Of a stretch of DNA of 64,000 nucleotides, positions 11,376-22,580 are shown in pieces. The stretch comes from Haematobia irritans (Eukaryota > Arthropoda > Insecta > Diptera > Muscidae), in the NCBI RefSeq assembly GCF_050003625.1, contig NC_134398.1, positions 17,310,997 through 17,374,996 on the forward strand, given 5' to 3'. The notes under the pieces were generated by a model. It was not told the DNA's origin. It worked only from the letters and a program-made list of their open reading frames with translations, and did no database searches. Positions within the stretch are counted from its first letter, which is position 1; the number at the start of each line of letters is the position of its first letter. The position numbers were made by a program, and so were the translations under genes.

Positions 11376-12608
11376 GAAAAAAAAAATCCTTTAAAAATAA
11401 GATTTTGTCTTTACGCAAATGCCTTTCATTGTTAGTGTTTTTTGTTTTGTTTCAGTTTATTTATATAAACTATAATACTCACATGTTGACGTATATGATG
11501 ATATGGATCCATTAGTCGTGTAGAGGCAACGCTTTTCTCGAATCACTTTAAGAGTTTTAATTTGGATATAGTTTTTCCAACTTGATAATTTGGTTTAATT
11601 TTATTTACTGATTTGTGTTATCAAATCGAAAGCATTTGTTGGAATCCTTGTATGTGAGGGTCTTTAACGCTTCACTCCTAATTGTTACTGCCTATGGATG
11701 ATGATGATATGTTGATATTTTTTTTTTATTTGAAACCTTTATTTATAGTCCTTGTAAAAAGGGGACTTCCATCTTATGTAGCTTCAATTAATCGTAATCT
11801 GAAATTAGAAAAATAAAAAACGCTTAATAAAAATGAAGAAAATAGTTTTGCATTAAAAAAAAGCAAGCCGCACATATACCCAAAAATGATCTGAAATCGA
11901 GTTTGATTGCTGGATAATTTAATGTCTCCTAAGTCTGTGTTATCACATGTTGGACCAAGATAATACCTCCCAATTCTGTAAACTCCACTCAATGACCTAT
12001 CGACAAGGGATATTCCAATTATGTATTTTTTGCATATAATAGGTCTGCCATAATTTTTTGTTGGAAGAGCCCTCAAATAAATTGACAATATCTCCCACTA
12101 TAGCTACACAATGAGGCCGGAAATTATTGTCATCATTCAAAGCCCTCCTTTTTTATACATGCAACAACAACTAAAGATTCCATTAACGACAAACACTTAG
12201 GTGGATATTATATTAATTCTATATATGCCGCAGATAAGCAGACAAAATGTGTTGTTGTTATGTGTCAAGTTTTCCATTTCTGTACACAGCATGACAATTA
12301 CAATACCCATGAGTAAAGTCGTAACAATAATGCTATGAGATATTACGAATACGAATCTACAACCCATTTTAAGCTGTCGATTTTTTAAAATATATCTAAG
12401 ATAGTGTATTGGTACATATAACGATTAAACTACCGTAAAGATTAAATAAAAATATGAATAAAATTTTTTAACATGATTCATTCAAATACATTAGATCGTA
12501 TTGGGAGTCATTTTGCAAACTGTGGTCACGTATTAGATCTCGAAAACTGATCAAAGAACACCATATTACTCTTGATAGATCTCATGCGTGTGTTGGCTTC
12601 ATATGTCG
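11376..12608. other. Non-repetitive spacer with an unidentified open frame
   Basis: Outside the small Gef26 exon, a 104-codon minus-strand frame at 11774-12088 (starting MSIYLRALPTKNYGRPI) has fairly balanced composition but no recognised domain. An overlapping frame reads DDNNFRPHCVAIVGDIVNLF before a stop, which may hint at a decayed transposase-like protein with shifts between frames. I cannot assign it. Confidence 0.3.
11483..11512 (-). CDS. Gef26: First coding exon of the PDZ-GEF gene (10 codons)
   Basis: On the minus strand an ATG at 11512-11510 opens MDPYHHIRQH and runs into the donor GTGAGTAT at 11482-11475. An in-frame TGA 36 bases upstream makes this ATG the first possible start. 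The donor is in phase 0, as is the proposed acceptor at 9871, so splicing gives MDPYHHIRQHYQPPSRPELH. The intron would be about 1.6 kb and contains array R2. This is too short to recognise alone; the call rests on start, donor and phase compatibility. An alternative is that it is a chance ATG and the true first exon lies elsewhere. Confidence 0.45.
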
Positions 12609-13061
12609 ATATTTTATTTCTATAGAAAATTTAGTCAAAATTTTATTTCTATAGAAAATTTTGTTAAAATTTTAATGTCAACGAAAATTTTCTCCAAATT
12701 TTATTGGTATAGAAAAATTTTATTTATATAGAAAATTTTATCAAAATTTTATTTCTATAGATAATTTTATCAAAATTTTATTTCTATAGATAATTTTGTC
12801 AAAATTTGATTCCTATAGAATTTTTTTTTCAAAATTTTATTCCTATAGAAAACTTTGTCAAAATTTTATTCTTATAGAAAATTTTGTCAAAATTTTATTT
12901 CTATAGAAATGATTTTGTCAAAATTTTATTTCTACAGAAAATTTTGTAAAAATTTTATTTCTATAGAAAATGTTGCCAATATTTTATTTTTCTAGAAAAA
13001 AGATTTTGTCAAAATTTTATTTCTATAGAAAATTTTTTGGCCAAAATTTTATTTATATAGA
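12609..13061 (+). repeat. 29-bp tandem array R3, first segment
   Basis: About 15 diverged 29-bp units in the plus orientation, interrupted by a SINE at 13062. Confidence 0.92.
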
Positions 13062-13410
13062 AGGTTAGGTTAGGTTAGGTTATGTGGCAGCCCGATGTAT
13101 CGGGCTCACTTAGACTATTCAGTCCATTGTGATACCACAGTGGTGAACTTCTCTCTTATCACTGAGTGCTGCCCGATTCCATGTTAAACTCAATGACAAG
13201 GAACCTCCTTTTTATAGCCGAGTCCGAACGGCGTTCCACATTCCAGTGAAACCACTTAGAGAAGCTTTGAAACCCTCAGAAATGTCACCAGCATTACTGA
13301 GGAGGGACAATCCACCGCTGAAAAAACTTTTTGGTGTTCGGTCGTAGCAGGAATCGAACCCACGACCTTGTGTATGCAAGGCGGGCATGCTAACCATTGC
13401 ACCACGGTGG
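13062..13410 (-). mobile_element. tRNA-derived SINE
   Basis: On the minus strand the element starts CCACCGTGGTGCAATGGTTAG. It carries an A-box-like TGGTTAGCATG and a B box GGTTCGATTCC, the internal pol III promoter of a tRNA-derived head. It then has a body of about 250 bp and ends in repeats of CCTAA (seen on the plus strand as GGTTAGGTTAGGTTAGGT at 13064). It splits array R3. Related copies are at 52262-52553, 63932-64000 and, cut up, at 34843-36216. No protein is encoded; movement would depend on a LINE. Confidence 0.88.
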
Positions 13411-13895
13411 ATTGTCAAAATTTTTTCTATAGAAAATTTTGTAAAAATTTTATTTCTATAGATAATTTTATCAAAATTTTATTTCTATGGAAAATTTTGC
13501 CAAAATTTTATTTCTATAAAAAATTTTGTAAAAATTTTATTTCTATAGAAAATTTTGTCAAAATTTTATTTCTATAGAAAATTTTATCAAAATTTTATTT
13601 CTATGGAAAATTTTGTCAAAATTTTATTTCTATAAAAAATTTTGTACAAATTTTATTTCTATAGATATAATTTTATCAAAATTTTATTTCTATGGAAAAT
13701 TTTGCCAAAATTTTATTTCTATAAAAAATTTTGTAAAAATTTTATTCCTATAGAAAATTTTGTCAAATGTTTTTTCTATAGAAAATTTTGACAAAATTTT
13801 ATTTCTATAAAAAATTTTGTCAAAATTTTATTTCTATGGAAAATTTTGCCAAGATTTTATTTCTATAAAAAATTTTGTAAATTTTTTTTTTACTA
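13411..13895 (+). repeat. 29-bp tandem array R3, second segment
   Basis: Continuation of R3 beyond the SINE, with variants such as TTTCTATGGAAAATTTTGCC alternating with TTTCTATAAAAAATTTTG, giving a two-unit pattern. Confidence 0.92.
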
Positions 13896-13969
13896 TAAAA
13901 AATGTTAAAATTTTCTTTCTGTATAAAATTTAAGTAACTCAGAGTTGGAGAGGAATATTTTGCAACAAA

Positions 13970-14895
13970 TCGTTGTCATTTGCATCGAATAAATTTTATT
14001 TCCATAGAAAACTTTATATCTTATATTTGGCCAGAAATCCGGTTTTTTTTCGTTTTGTAAATAAAAACTAGTTTTATTAAATTTTGTCAACATTTTATTT
14101 CTCTAGAAAATTTTGTCAATTATTTATTTCTGTAGAAAATTTTGTTAAAATGTTATTTCTATAGAAAATTTTGTTAAAATTTTATTTCTATAGAAAATTT
14201 TGTCAAAATTTTATTTCTATAGAAAATTTAATCAAAAATTTATTTCTATAGAAAATGTTGTCAAAATTGTATTTCTATAGAAAATTTTTTCAAAATTTTA
14301 CTTCTATAGAAAATGTTGTTAAAATTTCATTTCTATAGAAAACTTTGTCAAAATTTTATTTCTATAGAAAATTTTGTAAAAATTTTATTTCTATAGAAAA
14401 TTTTGTCAAAATTTTATTTCTATAGAAAACTTTGTCAACATTTTATTTCTATAGCAATTTTGTCAAAATTTTATTTCTATAGCAAATTTTGTCAAAATTT
14501 TTAAAAATTTTATTTCTTTAGACAATTTTTGTCAAAATTTTATTTCTATAGAAAAATTGGTCAAACTTGTGTTTCTAAAGAAAATTTTGTCAAAATTTTA
14601 TTTCTATAGCAGATTTTGTTAACATTTTATTTCTATAGACAATTTTGCCAAAATTTTATTTCTATAGAAAATTTTGTCAAAATTTTATTTCTATAAAAAA
14701 TTTTGTCAAAATTTTATTTTTATATAGAAAATTTTGTCAAAATTTTATTTCTATAGAAAATTCTGTCAAAATTTTATTTCTATAGAAAATTTTGTCAAAA
14801 TTTTATTTCTATAGAAAATTTCGTAAAAATCTTATTGCTATATTTTGTAAAAATCTTATTGCTATAGGAAATCTTGTCAAAATTTTATTTCTATA
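13970..14895 (+). repeat. 29-bp tandem array R3, third segment
   Basis: Further plus-orientation units. Just before it, 13930-13975 carries GAGTTGGAGAGGAATATTTTG, a non-tandem phrase that also flanks arrays at about 21300 and, inverted, about 24275-24290. Confidence 0.9.
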
Positions 14896-15436
14896 CGCGC
14901 AAAAATACGATCATTTAAATTGGCCACACTTCGTGTCATCCACTCTTTACAATAGTAAATCCTCGCTTTCGTGCAGAAGATACTTAAAACAACATTGCTA
15001 ATAAAATAACTTCCAAATGTGACTGTAACAAGAACCGGAGGAAGGGAGGGTTGAATCTATCAACAACAATAAAACTGTAAGCAATGTCCAGTTTATGCAC
15101 AAACACACCCCTACTAATGAAAAAGAAAAATGGAAAATTGTAACCAGTTGTATAGATTAGTTAGGATTACACCTAATCTTAAATACATACACAGTTGTCT
15201 ACATACACATGCATACATATACACATATGTATAATATATAGTAATTGAGAATGCACGCATTATGCGACAGCTGTTAACACAATGATGGTACGGTAGTACG
15301 ATGAGTGTCAGTATCCAGGGATGACCGACTGTGTAGATAAAAGTATAATTTACAATGTGCATTCATAGTTTTGTAAGATATACACGTAGAGAAATAATTA
15401 CTTAGTTTTTCTAAATGAATTTGTAACTAGAATGCC
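14896..15436. other. Spacer, no gene seen
   Basis: AT-rich with CATACA/CATATA-rich simple sequence at about 15180-15240. No exon, RNA gene or known repeat recognised. Confidence 0.5.
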
Positions 15437-15438
15437 TA

Positions 15439-16190
15439 CACTGTAAAAAACATTGACCTAATATGAAAGATTATACAACCTCAATGGTAGGAGGACACGC
15501 AATTTTCACAATTTACAAGGATACATTTTATTTAAAATAAAGAAATTTTATTTAAATGATTGATTTAATAAGATTGTACTTTAAATTTAGGACACAAGAT
15601 TTTGAGATTTGCATCCCTTTCCTTAAAATAAAGAAAATAGTTTTGCTTTAAAGAAATAATCTTTAAATTAACTGAAATTTTGAAGCCTTGAATTAAAAAC
15701 AAAAAAACTTCAAATATAAACTAAGACTTTTTTTGAAGATCTTGCGTCTTTGGTTTAAGGTTTTTAGATCGCAAAACGGAAATGAAATTTCGATAAAACG
15801 CATCTATAACTTAATTTTAATTTTTATAGAGTCTAGATTTTTTGGCGGCATCTTTTTGGCTCAGAATTAAAATCCTTAAAGCAAGGTCAAAATCATTGGA
15901 TCCATGTAAACTTTTTTGAGTGTAAATTGTGGGTTTAAAATTCAGTTCCCCTGAAAAAAAAAATGTTTTTGCATGTGGAATATTTTGCCTAAAATTTTCA
16001 TTATATTAACGAAATTATAATAAATTTTATTTTAAAGAAATCTTTCATTAAACTTAGGGTACATATCTTTGAAAATTTCTTCATTCAATTAAAGGCAAAT
16101 TGCAATCATTTTGAAGAAAAACATTGTTTTTAAAAAATTGTCCTTAAAATGCTGTAGCGTTGAGTAAGCATAGAGTCTGTTTTTACAGTG
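15439..16190 (+). mobile_element. TA-flanked inverted-repeat element, family U
   Basis: Ends are CACTGTAAAAAACA and, inverted, GTTTTTACAGTG. TA dinucleotides lie immediately outside (15437-15438 and 16191-16192), as expected for a Tc1/mariner-type target duplication. The interior has phrases such as GACCTAATATGAAAGATTAT and TTGGATCCATGTAAACTTTT that recur at 21493-22104 and 22330-22580. There is no transposase, so it is non-autonomous. Confidence 0.75.
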
Positions 16191-16192
16191 TA

Positions 16193-16950
16193 CCTACCAA
16201 CTACCATTTTATACATATAAAAGTATACTTTCTTTATAATCGGAAGTACGAGAATTTGTAATAAATATCACTGTCTGTTGGTGGTGTGGCCATGATGGTG
16301 ATGGTGGTGGCACACGCCAGAAGTTGGAACTGGTTTAATGAGACCTCTTGTTTATTAATTTCATTTCTGTCACATTCCAACCAAGAATGCATTTATATGT
16401 GTCCATGTGTGTATTATAATGATGCATATTATGTGAGTGGAATGCATATGTATGCATTAAAGAATTTATTTTATTTTTTATTACATATTTATAAGAAGCC
16501 CCATAACTACTTACTCTCATGGTAAGAAGCTATGACCACATATATATTTTAATTGTATTACAAATCATCCAGACATTGATAAAGGAAATCCATAAAATAT
16601 TTGATCAATGATCAATTTTTTCTTCCGGTAATTTCCAAATCAAAATTTATTTCCCCCTGCAATAGATTTTCAAAATTTGTATTCTCTTTGCCATAGCATT
16701 GGAAGTGTATTAAAATTTTGTAATTCCGTTCATAGTAGCAGCACGTCTGTTTCTATAGCGGTTTAAAATCTAACGGCAAAGCCTAATCGTATATACGCTC
16801 CGTACAAATAATTGCGTACAAAGATTTACCAAAGACTGTTATCTATACTGAAAAACACAATATTGAAAGAAAAAATATTTGATCTTAGGAAATAGAGTTT
16901 AAATTAATTGAGATATTAAATCTTTGTATTAACCCTTAAATGTGCAATGT
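16193..16950. other. Spacer, no gene seen
   Basis: Small open frames on both strands at 16286-16525 have no family resemblance and overlap ATGCATATG-rich simple sequence. Nothing else recognised. Confidence 0.45.
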
Positions 16951-16951
16951 A

Positions 16952-18209
16952 ACAGGTTGGCTGATAAGTCCCCGGTCTGACACATAAATAGATGTCGTCG
17001 CTAGTATTAAATGCATATTATTTTTATATACCAACCTTCAACTGATTCGTGTCAAAATTTGATGTCTGTAAATCAATTAGTTTGTGAGATAGTGCGTCTT
17101 TTATGAAGCAACTTTTGTTATTGTGAAAAAATGGAAAAAAAGGAATTTCGTGTTTTGATAAAATACTGTTTTCTGAAGGGAAAAAATACGCTGGAAGCAA
17201 AAACTTGGCTTGATAATGAGTTTCCGGACTCTGCCCCAGGGAAATCAACAATAATTGATTGGTATGCAAAATTCAAGCGTGGTGAAATGAGCAAGGAGGA
17301 CGGTGAACGCAGTGGACGCCCGAAAGAGGTGGTTACCGACGAAAACATCAAAAAATTCCACAAAATGATTTTGAATGACCATAAAATGAAGTTGATCGAG
17401 ATAGCAGAGGCCTTAAAGATATCAAAGGAACGAGTTGGTCATATCATTCATCAATATTTGGATATGCGGAAGCTCTGTGCAAAACGGGTGCCGCGCGAGC
17501 TCACATTTGACCAAAAACAACAACGTGTTGATGATTCTGAGCGGTGTTTGCAGCTGTTAACTCGTAATACACCCGAGTTTTTCCGTCGATATGTGACAAT
17601 GGATGAAACATGGCTCCATCACTACACTCCTGAGTCCAATCGACAGTCGGCTGAGTGGACAGCGACCGGTGAACCGTCTCCGAAGCGTGGAAAGACTCAA
17701 AAGTCCGCTGGCAAAGTAATGGCCTCTGTTTTTGGGATGCGCATGGAATAATTTTTATCGATTATCTTGAGAAGGGAAAAACCACCACGTTTGAAGGTCG
17801 AAATCGCGGCAAAACGGCCCCATATGAAGAAGAAAAAAGTGTTGTTCCACCAAGACAACGCACCGTGCCACAAGTCATTGAGAGCGATGGCAAAAATTCA
17901 TGAATTGGGCTTCGAATTGCTTGCCCACCCACCGTATTCTCCAGATCTGGCCCCCAGCGACTTTTTCTTGTTCTCAGACCTCAAAAGGATGCTCGCAGGG
18001 AAAAAATTTGGCTGCAATGAAACGAAACTGAGGCCTATTTTGAGGCAAAACCGAAGGAGTACTATCAAAATGGTATCAAAAAATTGGAAGGTCGTTATAA
18101 TCGTTGTATCGCTCTTGAAGGGAACTATGTTGAATAATAAAAATGAATTTTGACAAAAACAAAAAATGTGTTTTTCTTTGTTAGACCGGGGACTTATCAG
18201 CCGGCCTGT
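16952..18209 (+). mobile_element. Mariner (irritans/Himar1-type) copy 2, both termini present
   Basis: The 27-bp terminal inverted repeats lie at 16952-16978 and 18183-18209. The right one has GCCGGCC where the left implies GCCAACC. TA flanks both ends (16950-16951 and 18210-18211). Length is 1258 bp, short of about 1.29 kb because of internal deletions. The 5' leader and the polyadenylation-like AATAAAAA at the end match the other copies. Confidence 0.96.
17131..18137 (+). pseudogene. Mariner transposase copy 2, deletions and frameshifts
   Basis: Starts at the native ATG (MEKKEFRVLIKYCFLKGK). The DNA-binding helix-turn-helix half and the first catalytic motif MDETW are intact. At about 17731 one T is missing from a T-run, giving a stop at 17749-17751. 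At about 17782 a 29-base deletion relative to copy 3 removes the segment after LEKGK. Together these total 30 bases, so the downstream part, with HQDNAPCH and YSPDLAP, returns to the original frame. A 10-base deletion at about 18022 then shifts the C-terminal tail. The protein would be inactive, and the remaining N-terminal product could only bind DNA. Confidence 0.93.
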
Positions 18210-19409
18210 TATAATTGCACATGATTTTATCACTACTGCAAATGTTAAATGTTCTAAGAAAATTTTGTTTTTTCGTTATGTCATTTGAAGAAAAAAAAAA
18301 AACTATTGACGGAAAAAGTAATTTTAGCAAAGCATTGTTTTTGGACGAAGTAAAAATTAATATCTCCATTATCCCATCATTTAATTTGAATTTGATATAC
18401 CATCATACGATATGATCTAACCCAGTTATCTGCATGTGCTAAATTCCATTTTTTTTTATCGAATAAAATTATTTCAATTTTTATGATACTCGTATGTATA
18501 TTGTTGAATAATTTCTTTATATTGTAATTAGCGATAATATTTCATTACGCTATTGTTCTTAGTATTGAAAGAAATACTATAAACAAACATTGTATGTTAT
18601 GTAATACGTAATAGGTTACGTGCAATATTCCACATTAAGATTTATCAATCGCCAAGTCTTTGTGTGTATATTTGTTTGTATATCTTCAAGATATGTACAC
18701 TAAGAAAAATGGTAATCGTAATTTGTAATACAACAATGCTGAAATCAGTTGATGGCTAAAGCTTTAAAATAATTAGTTCAATATGTATATCAAAAGATTA
18801 CAAAAAAATAAATTCGGGTGATCTTCATGATACACAAAAAAAAGTTCCGTTATTAAACTAACGCTAAATTTAATATATTTTTATTACAAAAAAAAAAAAA
18901 TATATATATATTTTTATTACAAAAAAAAAATATATATATTTTTTTGTAGTTAAATTTTATTATTTTTTTTCGAAATTTCCCCAGTCGAATGAAAGTTTCG
19001 TTTTTTTTAAGTATATCTTAAACATTTTATGAACTAAACTTGGGTATACATTTCAATGACCGTACACATAAGTTCAATTGAACTAAAACAAAAGAGAATT
19101 TTCGTACGACTCCCAAAAAAAGAACAGTAAGTATGGTTAAAATGGCATTGATTTGACGCCAATGATTTTTTTTCTTTACTTTTAGTTCATTTTTCTTCTA
19201 TAAGAACGTGTAATTTCGTTATTTGTAGTTAACCACCAGGGTTTTAACAATGCTTTGTGGATATTAAAAAAATTGGAGTATAATATAGTTAAATTTTCAT
19301 TCTTGCTATAAAACAGTTTACTTTTTTATGTGTACAACTTTACTTATACTTTTTAGTTTTATTCAGTTAAAAAATTTTATTGTTAGTTTTTTTACTTTTA
19401 TATTAACTT
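18210..19409. other. AT-rich spacer, no gene seen
   Basis: Includes a duplicated A-run/TATA phrase at about 18875-18960 (TTTTTATTACAAAAAAAAAA followed by TATATATA, twice). No exon recognised. Confidence 0.5.
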
Positions 19410-19589
19410 TGTCATTCCCTTTGTAAAGTATATATATTCTGGGTCGTGGTGAAATTCTGAGTCGATCTAAGCATGTCCGTACGTCCATCCGTCTGTTGAA
19501 ATCACGCTAACTTCCGAACGAAACAAGCTATCAACTTGAAACTTGGCACAAGTAGTTGTTATTGATGTAGGTCGGATGGTATTGCAAAT

Positions 19590-21010
19590 GGGCCATATCG
19601 GTCCACTTTTACGTATAGCCCCCATATAAACGGGCCCCCAGATTTGGCTTGCGGGGACTCTAAGAGAAGCAAATTTCATCCGATCCGGCTGAAATTTGGT
19701 GCATGGTGTTAGTATATGGTCTCTAATAACCATGCAAAAATTGGTTCACATCGGTCCATAATTATATATAGCCCCCATATAAACCGATCCCCCGATTTGG
19801 CTTGCAGAGCCTATAACAGAAGCATGTTTCATCGGATCTGGCTAAAATTTGGTACATGGTGTTGGAATATTGTCCTTAACAACCTTGCAAAAATTGGTCC
19901 ACATCGGTCCATAATTATATGTAGCCCCCTTTTAAACCGATCCCCAGATTTGGTTTACGGAACCTCAAAGAGAAGCAAATTTCATCCGATACGGCTGAAA
20001 TTTGGTACATGGTCTTGGTATATGGTCTCTAACAACCATGCAAAAATTGGTCCATATCGGTCAATAATTATATATAGCCCCCATATAAACCGATCCCCCG
20101 ATTTGGCTTGCCGAGCCTCAAAGAGAAGCAAATTTCATCCGATCCTGCTGAAATTTCGAACATGGTGTTGGTATATAGTCTCTAACAACCATGCAAAAAT
20201 TGGTCCATATCGGTCAATAATTATATATAGCCCCCATATAAACCGATCCCCAGATTTGAACTCCGGAGTCTCTTGTAGGAGCAAAATTCATCTGATCCGG
20301 TTGAAATTTGGTACATGGTGTTGGTATATGGTCTCTAACAACCATGCAAAAATTGGTCCAAATCGGTCAATAATTATATATAGCCCCCATATAAACCGAT
20401 CCCCCGATTTGGCTTGCCGAGCCTCAAAGAGAAGCAAATTTCATCCGATCCTGCTGAAATTTCGAACATGGTGTTGGTATATGGTCTCTAACAACCATGC
20501 AAAAATTGGTCCATATCGGTCAATAATTATATATAGCCCCCATATAAACCGATCCCCAGATTTGAACTCCGGAGTCTCTTGTAGGAGCAAAATTCATCTG
20601 ATCCGGTTGAAATTTAGTACGTGACGTTAGTATATGGTCTCTAACAACCATGCAGGAATTGGGCCATATCGGTCCATAATTATATAGCCCCCATATAAAC
20701 CGATTCCCAGATTTGAACTCCGGAGCCTCTTGGAGGAGCAAAATTCATCTGATCCGGTTGAAATTTGGTACGTGACGTTAGTATATGATCTCTAACAACC
20801 ATGCAGGAATTGGTTCATATCGGTCCATAATTATATAGCCCCCATATAAACCGATCACCAGATTTTACCTCCGAAGCCTCTTGAAGGAGCAAAATTCATC
20901 CGATCCGGTTGAAATTTGATACATTTCGCTACTCTATGGCCGATAACAACCATGCCAAAATTGGTCCATATCGGTCTATCATTATATATAGCCCCCAAAT
21001 AAACCGATCG
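19590..21010 (+). repeat. ~153-bp tandem repeats inside the T element
   Basis: Units carry GGTCCATATCGGTCAATAAT, TATATAGCCCCCATATAAAC and CCATGCAAAAATTGGTCC. Units around 20040-20340 and 20345-20650 repeat as a pair (about 306 bp), which suggests amplification of dimers. Confidence 0.88.
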
Positions 21011-21394
21011 CCAATCACAGAAAAATCACGATTGTCACTCGAGCCAAAAATAATATACCAAAATTTTATTGCCATAGAATATTTTGTCAAAATTTTATAT
21101 TTCTATAAATTTTTTTTCAAAATTTTATTTCTATAGAAAATTTTGTCAACATTATATGTCAAATTTTGTCAAAATATAATTTCTATAGAAAATTTTGTCA
21201 AAATTTTATTTCTATAGAAAATATTGGCAGAATTTATTTTCTGTAGAAAATTTTGTAAAAATGTTATTTCTATAGAATATTTACGAAGCATTTCATAGTT
21301 GGAGAAGAATATTTTGCAAAATCTTCCAAAACATCAAGAATTTTACCAATCTACCAAACAGTAAAAAATCTGTCATTTTTTGGTAGACTCGTGT
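21010..21394 (+). mobile_element. Short array-bearing insert with non-tandem flanks
   Basis: Left flank CAAAAATAATATACCAAAAT, then about eight 29-bp units, then right flank GTTGGAGAAGAATATTTTGC and CCAATCTACCAAACAGTAAA. The flanks recur at other arrays (39100, 13930, and inverted at 24206-24296). The surrounding T sequence resumes directly afterwards, so this looks like a complete small insert. Confidence 0.6.
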
Positions 21395-21492
21395 TCATAA
21401 TTGTATATAGCCCTCATATAAAGCTCATATGGGGCTCATATTTCAATTCTGGATCTATAATTACCGCACAAAAGTTCATATAGGTTCGTAAT

Positions 21493-22104
21493 TATTGCTT
21501 ATTGACCTAATATGGAAGATTATGCAACTTAAATTTTAGGACTCAAAATTTACGCAATGCTAAGGACAAAATTCTTTAAAACAATGACATTTTAATTAAA
21601 AGAAAGTTTATAATCCTTGCTTCAAAATTTTTTTTTTCATTAAATTTAGGACACAAATATTGAAATTTTGCGTCTCTCTGCTGAAGTTGTAGATCTTTGA
21701 AGTAAGGCTAATTTTCCTTAAAATAAAGAAAAACATTTTTAATTAAAAGAAATCGGCTTTAACTCAACTGACATTGACTTTTTTTAAATTTAAAATAAAA
21801 ACGCTTCAAATATAGGCTAAGACTTATTTTAAGGATTTGCATCTTTGGTTTAAAGTTTTTTTAGCATTAAGAAAACTGTTTTTACTTTGAAGTACCTTTG
21901 TTAATAAATCTCAAAAAGAAAATAAAAACTCAATGAAGATCTGTATCCAATTTTAATTTTATTGATCCTAGATTTAAAGCCAGGGAGGTCCGTAAAAAAA
22001 TGTATTTTAATGTAGCCGCATCTTTGGCTTCGAATCAATACCAAAATCCTTAAGGGAAGGTCAAAATCTTTGGATCCAAGTAAACTTTTTTTGAGTGTAT
22101 ATAT
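21493..22104 (+). mobile_element. U-family element, copy 2
   Basis: Shares with 15439-16190 the phrases TGACCTAATATG near the start and TTGGATCCAAGTAAACTTTT plus TTTGAGTGTA at the end. Termini are less well preserved than in copy 1. Inserted in the T element. Confidence 0.6.
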
Positions 22105-22329
22105 AACGGTCAAGAACTGAATATATACGTATTTAGTTGACCTTTCTTTTGTGTACTATATATTCCGCATGGACTAACTTACAATTTAGGAGATGATGAC
22201 CGCAACCCAATTAATTCAATTGTGGATGACCGTCCTTAGTAGAAGTTACTACGCAATCCATGGTGGAGGGTACATAAGATTCGGCCTGGTCGAACTTACG
22301 GCCTTATATACTTGTTTATTTTGAAGTAT

Positions 22330-22580
22330 CTGTTATAATTTGTATTTTAAAAACTGGCATTTGTTTGTAGGTGAATAGTGTTATAAATACACCGCGAAAA
22401 AAGAATGAAGACTCTATAAATGGGATCTGTATCCTAATTTTTATGATCCTAGATTTATAACGAGATAGGTTGCTAAAAAATGTCTTTATTTTAAAGAAGC
22501 TGCGTCTTTGGCTTGGAATCAACACCAAAATCATTAAGGGAAGGTTTAAATCATTGGATCCAAGTAAAATTTGTTAGAGT
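22330..22580 (+). mobile_element. U-family element, partial copy 3
   Basis: ATCCTAGATTTATAACGAG, GCGTCTTTGGCTTGGAATCA and TTGGATCCAAGTAAAATTTG correspond to 21966-22090. Only the end of the family is present. Confidence 0.5.

Larger units (their letters stand above)
19410..22318 (+). mobile_element. T-family element, copy 1, invaded by two other elements
   Basis: Begins near TATATATTCTGGGTCGTGG and ends near TACGGCCTTATATACTTGTT. The same phrases occur in reverse order at 47259-48897. Between them are about nine ~153-bp tandem units with CCCCCATATAAACCGATC. Because the unit is close to 51 codons, a 302-codon frame stays open at 19716-20624, but its protein is a direct reading of the repeat. 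An array-bearing insert (21010-21394) and a U element (21493-22104) interrupt it. No transposase or reverse transcriptase seen; class unknown. Confidence 0.75.

Noticed and set aside
13064..13082. GGTTAGGTTAGGTTAGGT as interstitial insect telomere repeat (TTAGG)n
   Set aside because: It is the tail of a tRNA-derived SINE; the same tail occurs at 34843 and 63935 with SINE body attached, and higher flies lack TTAGG telomeres.
13340..13410. A functional tRNA gene on the minus strand
   Set aside because: A and B boxes are present but the sequence continues into a SINE body, and the stems are not tRNA-like throughout.
19716..20624. 302-codon open frame that looks like a protein with repeats
   Set aside because: It is a direct reading of ~153-bp non-coding tandem units; reverse-strand and other frames are equally open, and the same units at 47-49 kb give different products.
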